Below are positions 16,555 through 25,337 of a DNA stretch of 29,629 bases, in pieces. The notes under the pieces were generated by a model. That model was given only the letters and a program-made list of their open reading frames with translations, made no database searches and was not told the DNA's origin. Numbering within the stretch: position 1 is the stretch's first letter; each line of letters begins with the position of its first letter. The stretch comes from an uncultured Oscillospiraceae bacterium. Lineage in GTDB: Bacteria; Bacillota; Clostridia; Oscillospirales; Oscillospiraceae. The position numbers were made by a program, and so were the translations under genes. The DNA lies in the NCBI GenBank assembly GCA_934565415.1, contig CAKTHQ010000028.1, positions 1-29,629 of the forward strand, given 5' to 3'.

Positions 16555-16598
16555 ATTATAGCATCATATTTCAAAAAAATCAACTATCTGTTTTGATT
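16555..16598 (-). promoter_or_regulatory. Promoter and candidate operator of the TetR gene
   Basis: On the minus strand, TTGATT (16583-16578), 17 bases, TATAAT (16560-16555). The -35 box forms half of an inverted repeat, AATCAA-N9-TTGATT (16578-16598), a plausible autoregulatory TetR operator. Confidence 0.65.
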
Positions 16599-16687
16599 AT
16601 TTTTTTGTTTTCTTTCTGTTCATATTTATTGCTGCGGTACAGCCGTTTCCTCAAGCCGGTTCCAGAAAAGAAACTTTGAAAAAGGAA

Positions 16688-16716
16688 TTGCGTTTGTGGA
16701 AAATACGGACTATAAT
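16688..16716 (+). promoter_or_regulatory. Promoter of the YbaK/ProX-like gene
   Basis: TTGCGT (16688-16693), 17 bases, TATAAT (16711-16716). Transcription from here would exclude the upstream TTG at 16676 and the ATG at 16715, supporting the start at 16754. Confidence 0.7.
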
Positions 16717-16753
16717 GGAGCTATATCTCAAAGAAACAGAAAGGATGGCTCCT

Positions 16754-17275
16754 ATGGATTGTTTCTCTCAGGACCGGGAAAACCGGACCTATTCCCTTCT
16801 CCGGGATCTGCAGATCCCATATACCAAAGTGGACCACGCCCCAGCCATGACCATGGAGGACTGTCTGGCCGTAGACGACGCCCTTGGGGTAAAAATGTGC
16901 AAAAATCTTTTCCTGTGCAACCGGCAGCAAACCGTATTCTACCTTCTTATGATGCCCGGCGACAAGAAGTTCCATACCAAGGATCTTTCCAGGCAATTGG
17001 GCGTCTCCCGGCTTTCCTTTGCCGGAGACGAAGCCATGCTGGAGCTATTGGATATTCACCCCGGCTCCGTCAGTGTAATGGGCCTGATGAACGACAAGGA
17101 ACAAAAAGTCAACCTGCTCATCGACCGGGACCTTTTGAAGGACGATTTTATCGGCTGCCACCCCTGCGTCAATACCGCCAGCCTGCGGATTGCAAAAGCA
17201 GACCTTTTCGAAAAGTTTCTGCCCGCCGTGGGGCATGAACCCAGAATTGTAGATTTGCCGGAAGAAACCCCGTAA
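16754..17275 (+). CDS. YbaK/ProX (PrdX-type) aminoacyl-tRNA deacylase
   Basis: Trans-editing enzyme of the YbaK/ProX fold, which hydrolyses mischarged tRNA such as Ala-tRNA(Pro). The 173-residue product fits the stand-alone PrdX group in length. Features are the N-terminal LLRDLQIPYTKVDHAPAMT segment, a conserved lysine in KMCKNLFLCNRQ, LMMPGDKKFHTKDLSRQLGVSRLSFA, and the late GSVSVMGLMND and GCHPCVNTASL blocks of this fold. The start at 16754 was chosen because AAAGGA lies 8 bases upstream and the promoter lies just before it. The tRNA specificity cannot be read from the sequence. The amidohydrolase follows 54 bases later. Confidence 0.85.
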   Translation: MDCFSQDRENRTYSLLRDLQIPYTKVDHAPAMTMEDCLAVDDALGVKMCKNLFLCNRQQTVFYLLMMPGDKKFHTKDLSRQLGVSRLSFAGDEAMLELLDIHPGSVSVMGLMNDKEQKVNLLIDRDLLKDDFIGCHPCVNTASLRIAKADLFEKFLPAVGHEPRIVDLPEETP

Positions 17276-17329
17276 TTCCCCGCAGCCGACTCCGCACATA
17301 AAGATACAAAACAAAAGGAGGCTTTCCCC

Positions 17330-18613
17330 ATGGACAAATATGCATTATGCGGCGGTTATCTCCTCACCGGTGACCGGGACATGACACCCCGGCAGGGCCT
17401 GGCGGTACTGGTAGAAAAGGATAAAATCCGTGCCGTCGTTTCCGACACTGCCATTCCCAGAGGCTTTTCCAAAGTAGACCTCCACGGTCAGTACCTGATG
17501 CCGGGGCTCATCAACCTTCATGTCCACCTGGCCGGCAGCGGCAAGCCCAAGAAAAAGGCCTCAGACCCGGTGAAAGCCGTAAAGCTGGTAACGGCCAACG
17601 GCCTGACCCGGCAGATTGGGCAGGCTATGGTTGCCTCTTATGCCAGGCAGCAGCTGCTCTCCGGCGTTACCACCATCCGCACCGTAGGCGGAATTCAAAA
17701 CTTTGATTCCCTGCTCCGGGACAAGATCAATGCCGGAAAGGCCCTGGGCCCTCGGATTCTGGCCGGAAACATGGCAGTCTCCGTTCCCGGGGGCCATATG
17801 GCCGGGTCCCTGGCCCACATTGCCCATACCCCGGAGGAGGCGGAAACCTATGTTTCCCAGATTGCCGACTCCGGTGCGGACCTTATAAAGCTGATGATTA
17901 CCGGCGGCGTTCTGGATGCCGTCAAGCAGGGAGAACCGGGGGTTCTTAAAATGGAACCCGGCATCATCCGGGCTGCCTGTACCCGGGCCCACGAGCTGGG
18001 ACTGGCCGTTGCCGCCCATGTGGAAAGCCCCCAGGGGCTCCGGGCGGCGCTGGAAAACGGCGTAGATACCATTGAGCACGGAGCCGCGCCGGACGAGGAA
18101 ATTCTGGAGCTTTTCCACCAGACGGGGGCATCCCTTGTAACCACCGTCTCCCCGACCCTGTCCTTCGCCCTGTTTGACCCCACAGTCAGCCACGCCACCC
18201 CCATGCAGAAATACAACGGCAAAATCGTTATGGACGGCATCGTCGCCTGCGCCAAGGCCTGTCTGGCGGCAAACATTCCCGTAGGCTTGGGCACCGACAC
18301 CGCCTGCCCCTATGTAACCCAGTACGATACCTGGCGGGAGCTTGTCTATTTCCGCCGGTTCTGCGGCGTTACCGCCGGGCAGGCCCTGTATGCCGCCACC
18401 CTGGGCAACGCCAAAATCGCCGGAATCGAACAGGAGACCGGTTCCATCACCCCGGGGAAATCCGCGGATATGCTGATTACCCGGGATAACCCGCTGACGG
18501 ACCTGACTACCCTGCGGTCCCCTGCCGCGGTTTACTTCCGCGGAAAGTGCTTCCGCGCCCCGACGGTATCCCGCATTCCGGAGGTGGACCAGGAATTGGA
18601 CAACTATCTGTAG
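17330..18613 (+). CDS. Metal-dependent amidohydrolase (imidazolonepropionase/Xaa-Pro-dipeptidase-like)
   Basis: Amidohydrolase-superfamily hydrolase of 427 residues, cytoplasmic. It has a complete binuclear-metal ligand set: H64 and H66 in the NLHVHLAG motif, a likely carboxylated lysine K187 (LIKLMITGG), H230 (VAAHVESP), H250 (TIEHGAAP) and D323 (GLGTDTACP). The SITPGKSADMLI segment closes the beta-sandwich, as in related enzymes. The subgroup that includes dipeptide-cleaving prolidase-like enzymes fits best, but the substrate is not evident. AAAGGAGG precedes the ATG. It follows the deacylase gene by 54 bases and could be in one transcript with it. Confidence 0.88.
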   Translation: MDKYALCGGYLLTGDRDMTPRQGLAVLVEKDKIRAVVSDTAIPRGFSKVDLHGQYLMPGLINLHVHLAGSGKPKKKASDPVKAVKLVTANGLTRQIGQAMVASYARQQLLSGVTTIRTVGGIQNFDSLLRDKINAGKALGPRILAGNMAVSVPGGHMAGSLAHIAHTPEEAETYVSQIADSGADLIKLMITGGVLDAVKQGEPGVLKMEPGIIRAACTRAHELGLAVAAHVESPQGLRAALENGVDTIEHGAAPDEEILELFHQTGASLVTTVSPTLSFALFDPTVSHATPMQKYNGKIVMDGIVACAKACLAANIPVGLGTDTACPYVTQYDTWRELVYFRRFCGVTAGQALYAATLGNAKIAGIEQETGSITPGKSADMLITRDNPLTDLTTLRSPAAVYFRGKCFRAPTVSRIPEVDQELDNYL

Positions 18614-18686
18614 GCAGATCCCGGCTTTACGCCGAAATAAACCAGAAACGCCCCGGTTTTTCCGGTTTTCTTCCACAGTATGCCCA

Positions 18687-18715
18687 TTGCATTTGCCCCA
18701 ATAATCTGGTAGAAT
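18687..18715 (+). promoter_or_regulatory. Promoter of the E2-like gene
   Basis: TTGCAT (18687-18692), 17 bases, TAGAAT (18710-18715), 33 bases before the ATG at 18749. Confidence 0.7.
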
Positions 18716-18748
18716 AGGCGCATCTATGACACAATGGAGGAATGAGAC

Positions 18749-19642
18749 ATGTCTCAGAAAAAGAAGAAATGGGGAGACCGCCCCGATGCCGTTTGGCTGA
18801 AGGACATCCCCTCTATGAACCGGATTATGCCCGGTATTATGCCCAACCGGGCAGACAACGAGGCCTTTATCAGCCTGGATGTGGATTTTGCCCCGCTGAA
18901 GGCCTATGTGGACAAGAAAAACGAAGGCCGGGATCCGGAGGATAAGTATACCTTCTTCCATGTAATCGCCGCCTCCATCGGCAAGGCCTTTGTGCTGCGC
19001 CCCCGGATGAACCGGTTCATCTGCAACCGGAGGATGTACCAGCGGGACAAGATCACCATGGGCTTTACCGTCAAGAAAAAGTTCAGCGATAAGGCCGAAG
19101 AGTCCCTGGCTATGTTTACCTACGATGAGGACGAAACCATGGATTCCTTCCACGAGAAAATCGTAAAGGTCATCCACTCCACCAAGAGCGATACCGAGGT
19201 AGATACCTCCACCGGCGCCATGGACATCTTGTCCAAGCTGCCCCAGTGGGTGCTGAATCTGGCCGTGGATATTATTATGTGGCTGGATAAGCGGGGCTGG
19301 GTTCCCCAGTCCATTGTGGGCTCCGACCCCAACCACGGCTCCATCTTCCTGTCCAACCTGGGCTCCATCGGCCTGGAGGTAGGCTATCACCATCTGGTCA
19401 ACTGGGGCACCAACTCCTGCTTCATCGTCATCGGCAAAAAGCACATGAAGATGATCCACCACCCCGACGGCTCCCAGGAGCTGAAAGAGGTTGTTCCCCT
19501 GGGCATCACCCTGGACGAGCGCATTGCCGACGGCTATTACTATTCCGGCACCGTAGCCCTGGTCAAAAAGCTGCTGGAGAATCCGGAGCTGTTGGAGGCT
19601 CCGGCCAACACCCCGGTAGAATTCACCATTTCCCGTTCTTAA
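18749..19642 (+). CDS. Free-standing 2-oxoacid dehydrogenase E2-like acyltransferase-fold protein
   Basis: The 297-residue protein resembles the catalytic domain of dihydrolipoamide acyltransferases (CAT-like fold). It has a F-(I)-SLDVDFAPL strand, the TFFHVIAASIGKAF helix, SIFLSNLGSIGLE, NSCFIVIGK and a C-terminal GITLDERIADGYYYSG. In true E2 enzymes the last motif is DHRxxDG with a catalytic His; here residues 256-262 read DERIADG, so the His is Glu. No lipoyl or E1/E3-binding domain is present and no E1 or E3 genes are nearby. Acyl transfer by the usual mechanism is thus unlikely; the function is unknown. GGAGG stands upstream of the ATG. The exchanger gene begins 19 bases after its stop, probably in one operon. 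Confidence 0.8.
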   Translation: MSQKKKKWGDRPDAVWLKDIPSMNRIMPGIMPNRADNEAFISLDVDFAPLKAYVDKKNEGRDPEDKYTFFHVIAASIGKAFVLRPRMNRFICNRRMYQRDKITMGFTVKKKFSDKAEESLAMFTYDEDETMDSFHEKIVKVIHSTKSDTEVDTSTGAMDILSKLPQWVLNLAVDIIMWLDKRGWVPQSIVGSDPNHGSIFLSNLGSIGLEVGYHHLVNWGTNSCFIVIGKKHMKMIHHPDGSQELKEVVPLGITLDERIADGYYYSGTVALVKKLLENPELLEAPANTPVEFTISRS

Positions 19643-19660
19643 CGAAAGGAGCTCTTACGC

Positions 19661-20641
19661 TTGCTGGTTCCCGTTCTATTGTTTGTCGTTGGTCTGCTGC
19701 TGCTGATTAAGGGCGGCGACTGGTTTGTAGACGGCGCCACCGGTATTGCCCAGCGGTTCCATGTGCCGGAAATCATCATCGGCGCCACCGTGGTGTCCAT
19801 CGGCACTACCCTGCCGGAGGTTATGGTTTCCGCCACCTCCGCCCTGACGGGCCACGGAGAAATTGCCTACGGCAACGCCATCGGTTCCATTATCTGCAAC
19901 ACCGCCCTGATTGCCGCCATTACGGTGGCCATCCGGCCGGGCCCCGTGGATACCAAGGCTCTGAAAACCCCGGTGCTCTTCTTCTTTGTCTCCGCTGCCA
20001 TCTACTGCCTGAACGCCTATATTTCCGGCTATTTCAGCCGGGTGCTGGGCATTGTGCTATTGGCTGTTTTCGCCCTGTACCTGTATGTAACCGTCCGCCA
20101 GGGCTTCCGGAATCCGGTACCTCAGGAGGAGCCGGAGGACCCGGAAAAGGCTGCGGAAATCCACCGGAACTCCATTGGCAAGGATTTTATCCTGCTGGTA
20201 ATTGGTGCTGCCCTGGTAGCCGTGGGCGCAGACCTGCTGGTGGACAACGGTACCCTGATTGCCAAAGGCCTGGGCGTTCCGGAATCCGTCATTGCCCTGA
20301 CCTTCGTGGCCCTGGGCACCAGCCTGCCGGAGCTGGTCACTGCCATTACCTCCCTGGCCAAGGGCCACGGTGCCCTGTCCCTGGGCAATGTAATCGGCGC
20401 CAACATCTTTAACCTGGTTCTGGTTTCCGGTATCTCCGTAACCCTGGCACCCTTCCGGATTCCCCAGTCCAGCACCATCGGCGGCATGAACGCCTCTTTG
20501 GTATTGGACATTCCCCTGATGCTCTTTGTAATGGCCTTCCTGACCCTGCCGGCCCTGGCTTCCAAAAAGCTGAAGCGGTACCAGGGAATCGTTCTGCTGG
20601 CCATTTATGCCGCCTTCTGCGCGGTACAGTTCAGTATGTAA
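19661..20641 (+). CDS. CaCA-family calcium/sodium antiporter (YrbG-like)
   Basis: Inner-membrane cation exchanger with about ten hydrophobic segments in 326 residues. The two inverted alpha repeats are clear: SIGTTLPEVMVSATSALTGH with GNAIGSIICN, and ALGTSLPELVTAITSLAKGH with GNVIGANIFN. The acidic and small residues that form the ion-binding site (LPE in both repeats) are intact. A hydrophilic loop rich in E and P (around 150-170) separates the halves. Translation starts at TTG 19661, preceded by AAAGGAG; no ATG is in a better place. Ca2+ export is the family default, but K+ or other cations are possible. Confidence 0.92.
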   Translation: MLVPVLLFVVGLLLLIKGGDWFVDGATGIAQRFHVPEIIIGATVVSIGTTLPEVMVSATSALTGHGEIAYGNAIGSIICNTALIAAITVAIRPGPVDTKALKTPVLFFFVSAAIYCLNAYISGYFSRVLGIVLLAVFALYLYVTVRQGFRNPVPQEEPEDPEKAAEIHRNSIGKDFILLVIGAALVAVGADLLVDNGTLIAKGLGVPESVIALTFVALGTSLPELVTAITSLAKGHGALSLGNVIGANIFNLVLVSGISVTLAPFRIPQSSTIGGMNASLVLDIPLMLFVMAFLTLPALASKKLKRYQGIVLLAIYAAFCAVQFSM

Positions 20642-20654
20642 AAAGCACAGACAA

Positions 20655-20690
20655 AAGCAGTCCCTGACCCCACAAAGTCAGGGACTGCTT
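20655..20690 (+). terminator. Terminator hairpin after the antiporter
   Basis: AAGCAGTCCCTGAC / GTCAGGGACTGCTT, a 14-bp perfect stem with an 8-base loop. T content after it is modest (CTTC), and its mirror on the minus strand is followed by TTTGTC. Confidence 0.75.
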
Positions 20691-20693
20691 CTT

Positions 20694-20733
20694 CAAAAAA
20701 CGGGAGCAGCTCCGCAAAGGGCTGCTCCCGTTT
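20694..20733 (-). terminator. Terminator of the histidine kinase gene
   Basis: Perfect 13-bp stem AAACGGGAGCAGC / GCTGCTCCCGTTT. On the minus strand it continues into a run of six T, 27 bases after the kinase stop codon. It could also back up the antiporter terminator on the plus strand. Confidence 0.85.
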
Positions 20734-20759
20734 CCATTTTTTGTTAGGTCATCCGTCTT

Positions 20760-23366
20760 CTAGCGGCGTACAGATGTTCCCCCCGAGAATTTGCCGCCCA
20801 GGACGGTTCTCAGCGTCCGCTCCAGGGTACCAATATCCAGAGGCTTGGAGACATGGGCGTCCATTCCGGCGTTCAGGCAGTTCTGCACATCCTCAGAGAA
20901 GGCGTTGGCGGTCATAGCGATGATGGGGATGGTTTTCCCCAGGGAATTTGCGCTGCGGCGGATGGCCCGGGTGGCATCCAGGCCATTCATAACGGGCATT
21001 TGCACATCCATGAGAATGGCATCAAAATCTCCGGGCTTTACCGCAGCGAATGCCTGCACAAGCTTTTCCCCATCCGGGTAAATCACGCATTGGGCCCCGT
21101 TCATATCCAGCACGGCGGTGAGAATCTCCGCATTCAGCACATTGTCTTCCGCGCAGAGAAAGCGCAGGCCATTCAGCACGGAGCCGCTTTCCTCGCTGCT
21201 TTCCGGCAAAAGCCCCTCGGCCTGCTCCAGCGTGTGGGCCAGGGTGGATAAAAACACCGGCCGCGCCACCATGCCGTCTACCCCGCCCTGCTTGCCAATG
21301 CCGTCCAGTTGTGCCTGTCCGGTGTATTCGCAGCAGTAGATCAAAAGCGCCTTTCCGGCCTTTTCCCGCAGCCTGGGCAGGCTGGCTTTCAGGCTCCGGC
21401 CCTCCAGTCGGCTGCCCAGGAGCACCGCATCCACAGGCCCCCGTTCCAGCAGCCGTTCCGCTTCCGCTTCCGTTCCCGCAACCCGGACGCAAACCTCCGA
21501 CTCCCGGAAGGCCGCCCGGATATTTTCCACAAAGGTTTCCTCGTCGGAGACAACCAGCACGGATTTACAGGGGAACTCCACCGCAGCCTCCTTGTCGATT
21601 TCCATCGGCAGGGTGACCACAAAGGTGCTGCCCTGGTCCGGCTGACTCCGGACCTCGATGCTTCCGCCCATCAAATCCACAATTTTCTTGGTAATGGCCA
21701 TACCCAGGCCGGTACCCTGAATCTTGTTTGTGGTAGAATTCTCTGCCCGGGTAAACGGGTCAAAGATTTTCTCCAGAAATTCCTGGTTCATGCCGCAGCC
21801 CGTATCCTTTACGGAGAACCGGATTACGGCGTGGTCCATATCCTCGCTTTCCAGCTCGGATACCTCGAACAGGATGTGCCCGCCGGCAGGCGTATACTTG
21901 ATGGCATTTGACAGCAGATTGATAATAACCTGCCGCAGCCGCACCGCATCCCCCACAAAGAACTCGTGGACGATACCGTGGAGCCGGATTTCAAAATGCT
22001 GGCCCCGCTCCCGCGCCTGGGGATGGACGATGCTGTCCACCTGCCACACCTGGTCGGCAAGGCTCACGGATTCCCGGTTCAGCATCACGCCGCCGGACTC
22101 GATCTTGCTCATATCCAGCACATCGTTAATAAGGCTCAACAGGTGCTTGCTGGAGGTTTGCACCTTGTGGATATACTCCTCCATTTTTTCCGGATCATTC
22201 CGCTCGTGCTCCATAAGCTTGGTAATACCCACAATGGCATTCATAGGGGTCCGGATGTCATGGGACATATTGGACAGGAATTCGCTCTTGGCCCGGTTGG
22301 CATCGTCCGCTCTGTTTTTTGCCGCTTCCAGTTCTTTCATGGCTTTTTCCTGAATTTGCCGTTTTTCTTCTTCATAGGCCATCTTTTTACTGGAAATACG
22401 AACTCTGAAAGAAAAGTAAATAAGGGCGATGCACAGCAGCAGCACAATTCCTATATACCCGGCAAGTAACCGAATCACGGTATTCTGATAGGCAATCAAA
22501 GAATTATTGACCACCGACCTGGCGACGATACAAATCAGGCTGTGATTGCTGTTTGCAACCGGATAGCACCCCAGGTAAAACGGCGCATCATTCCCGTCAA
22601 ACAGTTCTATTCTCTGCTGCTTGCTTTTTACGGCCTCCACCAAGGCATCATATTGCCCGTCGGAGATTGCTTTGTCTTTTCTGAGCTGCTTGAGCAAAGC
22701 GAAATTCCGGTAAAAGTTTTCACCCGGCTGATTCGTATAGTTTACAATTCCATTTTCGTCCACCAAAAAAATGTATGCCGCTCCGCCGTAGCCATTCAGC
22801 TCCAGCATGGTATCGATATCCGTGCGGTCTAGCAGCGCCGCGATTGCATGATAATTTTCGCCATTTACGGTATAGGTTTTGCACGGAATGGCAATAAGGA
22901 AATAATTCCCGTTTCTCCCATTGGAACTCAGTGTAACGCTCTGGGCAATTTTCTGATCCTGATGCAGGTCAATCAGCATCTGACTTTGGATATCCAAGCG
23001 GGTTTTTCTGCCATCGGTGGTGGTGACCTCCCCGTTATTTTTCATAAATAACAGTTCTTCCGTATTCTCCGATGCTGCGGTATCAAAAAAGTCTTTCCAT
23101 TCCTCCAGCGAAATTTCCCTCTGTCCATCCTGAAAAAGGAATCTCTCTGTCTGCTCCAGTTTGCAGAAATATGCATTCAACTGGATATCATAAGACTGGG
23201 ACATCTGTTCCATAATGGTGGCCATATTGTTTTTTCCGTTTGTTTCAATATAGCTTCGCATTCTTTTCAGGATCAATTGGCCCCAAAGGATACTGGTGCC
23301 AATCAGGAGCACAATGAGCGCAATGCTGCCGATGATTCTAAAAATAGCTTTCCGTTCTTTTTTCAT
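20760..23366 (-). CDS. Hybrid sensor histidine kinase/response regulator with a pseudo-receiver
   Basis: Membrane-bound phosphorelay kinase of 868 residues. TM1 lies at about 9-34, an extracellular Cache-like sensor at 35-295 and TM2 at about 297-321, followed by a coiled linker. Then come HisKA with phosphoacceptor H369 in FLSNMSHDIRTPMNAI, HATPase with NLLSNAIKY, DTGCGM and GTGLGMAI, a degenerate receiver (601-715), and an intact receiver (733-855) with D787 (ILMDVQMPVMNG), T819 and K841. In the first receiver the phospho-Asp is replaced (VLLGSRL) and the Lys is Arg. No DNA-binding output domain is present, so signal output must go to another protein. The AGGAG ribosome binding site overlaps the stop of the upstream lipoprotein gene, implying coupling. 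Confidence 0.92.
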   Translation of the reverse strand: MKKERKAIFRIIGSIALIVLLIGTSILWGQLILKRMRSYIETNGKNNMATIMEQMSQSYDIQLNAYFCKLEQTERFLFQDGQREISLEEWKDFFDTAASENTEELLFMKNNGEVTTTDGRKTRLDIQSQMLIDLHQDQKIAQSVTLSSNGRNGNYFLIAIPCKTYTVNGENYHAIAALLDRTDIDTMLELNGYGGAAYIFLVDENGIVNYTNQPGENFYRNFALLKQLRKDKAISDGQYDALVEAVKSKQQRIELFDGNDAPFYLGCYPVANSNHSLICIVARSVVNNSLIAYQNTVIRLLAGYIGIVLLLCIALIYFSFRVRISSKKMAYEEEKRQIQEKAMKELEAAKNRADDANRAKSEFLSNMSHDIRTPMNAIVGITKLMEHERNDPEKMEEYIHKVQTSSKHLLSLINDVLDMSKIESGGVMLNRESVSLADQVWQVDSIVHPQARERGQHFEIRLHGIVHEFFVGDAVRLRQVIINLLSNAIKYTPAGGHILFEVSELESEDMDHAVIRFSVKDTGCGMNQEFLEKIFDPFTRAENSTTNKIQGTGLGMAITKKIVDLMGGSIEVRSQPDQGSTFVVTLPMEIDKEAAVEFPCKSVLVVSDEETFVENIRAAFRESEVCVRVAGTEAEAERLLERGPVDAVLLGSRLEGRSLKASLPRLREKAGKALLIYCCEYTGQAQLDGIGKQGGVDGMVARPVFLSTLAHTLEQAEGLLPESSEESGSVLNGLRFLCAEDNVLNAEILTAVLDMNGAQCVIYPDGEKLVQAFAAVKPGDFDAILMDVQMPVMNGLDATRAIRRSANSLGKTIPIIAMTANAFSEDVQNCLNAGMDAHVSKPLDIGTLERTLRTVLGGKFSGGTSVRR

Positions 23367-23380
23367 TCCCGCATTGACTC

Positions 23381-25219
23381 CTAAAATTTCCCTGCCACTT
23401 CGATATAATCTTCCGGTTCACAGGGCTGCTGCCCGCTCATTATTATGGAACTCCACGCATTTTCCAGCTTCACATCCAGATTTTTGATTTCCAGTTCCGG
23501 ATAAAGCGTTTTCAAAATTGTCCTGATGTCATTTGTCAGCAAAATATCGTATTCTTCCCCATCGTCTACGGAATGTCCTCCTATTTCAATGTCCCTCAGC
23601 TTAAAATGATCTTTTTCCGGTTCCAGAATCAGCTTCATCCCCGATGCGATTGGAAGTTCATATACATTTGTCGGACGGAAGGCCCCTTCTGCGCCCGCAA
23701 GATAGACGCTAACCAATTCTTTCATCTGTGCACCGTTCAGGCTGACCGACCAGAGAAATGTACCTTCATTCTGGGCAATCATCATACGGGCCTGAGTTTC
23801 CGTACAGCTTCCGGCATAAATAGAGGAGGTGTAATAGCAATAGGACGAAACGGCCAGCTCCGCATTCAGATTTTTACGAACCGTCGTCAAAATAGAGGAT
23901 GCGGCATCCCGCCCATTCTTCCTGTTGAGTCCAATGTCGTACTGTTTTTGGAACACAATCGCACCGGGTTCCTCTTCTTTCCGGCCGCACACCTCATGCT
24001 TAAACGCTGCATAGGCCTCCTGCTCATCCATCCGGCCGGATAGGAGTCCTTTTACTGCCTGCAGGCTTCCCGAAAACGACCCGTTAGAAGCGTACCGAAT
24101 ATAAAACGCATTATTTTCAATCTCCGCTTCCACACCCGTCATTCCATCGAAGCTGGAGCCCACATGGGCGGTATAGGAAATCATCCCGTCTCCGTCCGCC
24201 ACAAGCTTCTGCCCTTTTTCCGAAAGGAAGCAATCCAGTACCTGCATTGCAAGATTCTGCTTTTCTTCATTTTCTTCCAGCCTGCTGTTGAACGCAATGT
24301 TGAAGGACGGATAGGTGTAAATCCAGCTTTCATCCGAGGTCTGTGAAAAGAATGGCAGCCGGATCAATTCGCTGTCCATATTGGATTTCAGGTATTCCAT
24401 AACACTTGGAGTTCCCCGAAACATGGCAGCCTCACCGTTGACAAAGCTTTCACGGGCCGTCTCCAGATTACAGTCCAGGTCCTCCTCCGTCAAATAGGTA
24501 TCTTTCAAAAAGGTGTTTACCTCTGCGAATATCCGTTCCCAAAGGCGATCCTGAAAGGCCTCTTCCTCCAGCGACGATTCAATGCTGCTTCGCCACTCAA
24601 TCCCATCGATGCCGGAGAACTGGTCAATTGCCGCGCCCTGAATCAAGGAGTGCGCAGCCCAGTCCATTGCCAGCTCCATTGTATACGGCTTTATCCCTTT
24701 TTCGTGGAGCTTTGTACAGCTCTGCCGAAATTCTTCATAGTTCTTGGGAATCTCGATCCCGTATTTATCAAATAGGGTTTTGTTGGCGATGATTGTTTCC
24801 GGTATCCCGCAAACCGGCAGCCATTTGATTGCGCCGTCGCTGTCTGCATAATATTGCAGCGCGTACGGGTAGAACTCTGAAACGACATCATACGCGCTCA
24901 TATCCAGCAGGTAGGGCTGCAGCGCTTCTGCGTCCTTTTGCGAAAAGCGTCTTGTCGTAATCACATCCGGCAAATCGCCGTGTTCTTCCAAATAGTTATA
25001 TAGATCCACATTGTTATTGCCCACAATAAACTCTATTTCCCTGTCCGGGATCTGTTCTTTTATATATGGCACAACATATTCAATCATATTGTTGTTCCAT
25101 AGGTATACAGTCAGATGATCGTTCTTTCCTTTTGCGCTTCTTTGGGATGCGCAGGCAGGCAGCAAAGACATCAGGCAGGCAAGCACCAGCAATCGGCTGA
25201 GAATCCTCTTTTTCTTCAT
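23381..25219 (-). CDS. Lipoprotein: extracellular solute-binding domain fused to a 5'-nucleotidase C-terminal-like domain
   Basis: Predicted lipid-anchored surface protein of 612 residues. A signal peptide with lipobox LLPAC puts the lipidated Cys at 23. Residues 30-410 look like a family 1 ABC solute-binding protein (HLTVYLWNNN, DLPDVI, WLPVCGIPETIIANKTLFDKYG, then F.NGEAAMFRGTPSV). Residues about 430-600 resemble the C-terminal substrate-binding domain of 5'-nucleotidases (IAQNEGTFLWSVSLNGAQMKELV, then GEEYDILLTND), without the N-terminal metallophosphatase. No permease or ATPase genes adjoin it; the next gene is the hybrid kinase. A ligand-capturing partner of that sensor is the likely role. 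The start at 25219 has AAAGGAG; the longer frame starting at 25258 lacks one. Confidence 0.78.
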   Translation of the reverse strand: MKKKRILSRLLVLACLMSLLPACASQRSAKGKNDHLTVYLWNNNMIEYVVPYIKEQIPDREIEFIVGNNNVDLYNYLEEHGDLPDVITTRRFSQKDAEALQPYLLDMSAYDVVSEFYPYALQYYADSDGAIKWLPVCGIPETIIANKTLFDKYGIEIPKNYEEFRQSCTKLHEKGIKPYTMELAMDWAAHSLIQGAAIDQFSGIDGIEWRSSIESSLEEEAFQDRLWERIFAEVNTFLKDTYLTEEDLDCNLETARESFVNGEAAMFRGTPSVMEYLKSNMDSELIRLPFFSQTSDESWIYTYPSFNIAFNSRLEENEEKQNLAMQVLDCFLSEKGQKLVADGDGMISYTAHVGSSFDGMTGVEAEIENNAFYIRYASNGSFSGSLQAVKGLLSGRMDEQEAYAAFKHEVCGRKEEEPGAIVFQKQYDIGLNRKNGRDAASSILTTVRKNLNAELAVSSYCYYTSSIYAGSCTETQARMMIAQNEGTFLWSVSLNGAQMKELVSVYLAGAEGAFRPTNVYELPIASGMKLILEPEKDHFKLRDIEIGGHSVDDGEEYDILLTNDIRTILKTLYPELEIKNLDVKLENAWSSIIMSGQQPCEPEDYIEVAGKF

Positions 25220-25337
25220 CGCTCCGGTCTCCTTTATTCTTTGTTTTTCATCTTGCAAAGGGTATCAAAAGCCGTCAATGCCGTGTACCGACTGCTTTTA
25301 CTACATAATTTCTGTTCTGTTGTTTTTTACATACGAC

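Noticed and set aside
17561..19462. Very long minus-strand frame (633 codons) opposite the amidohydrolase and E2-like genes
   Set aside because: It is a shadow of GC-rich coding sequence on the plus strand; it has no family features, crosses two real genes and covers their promoters.
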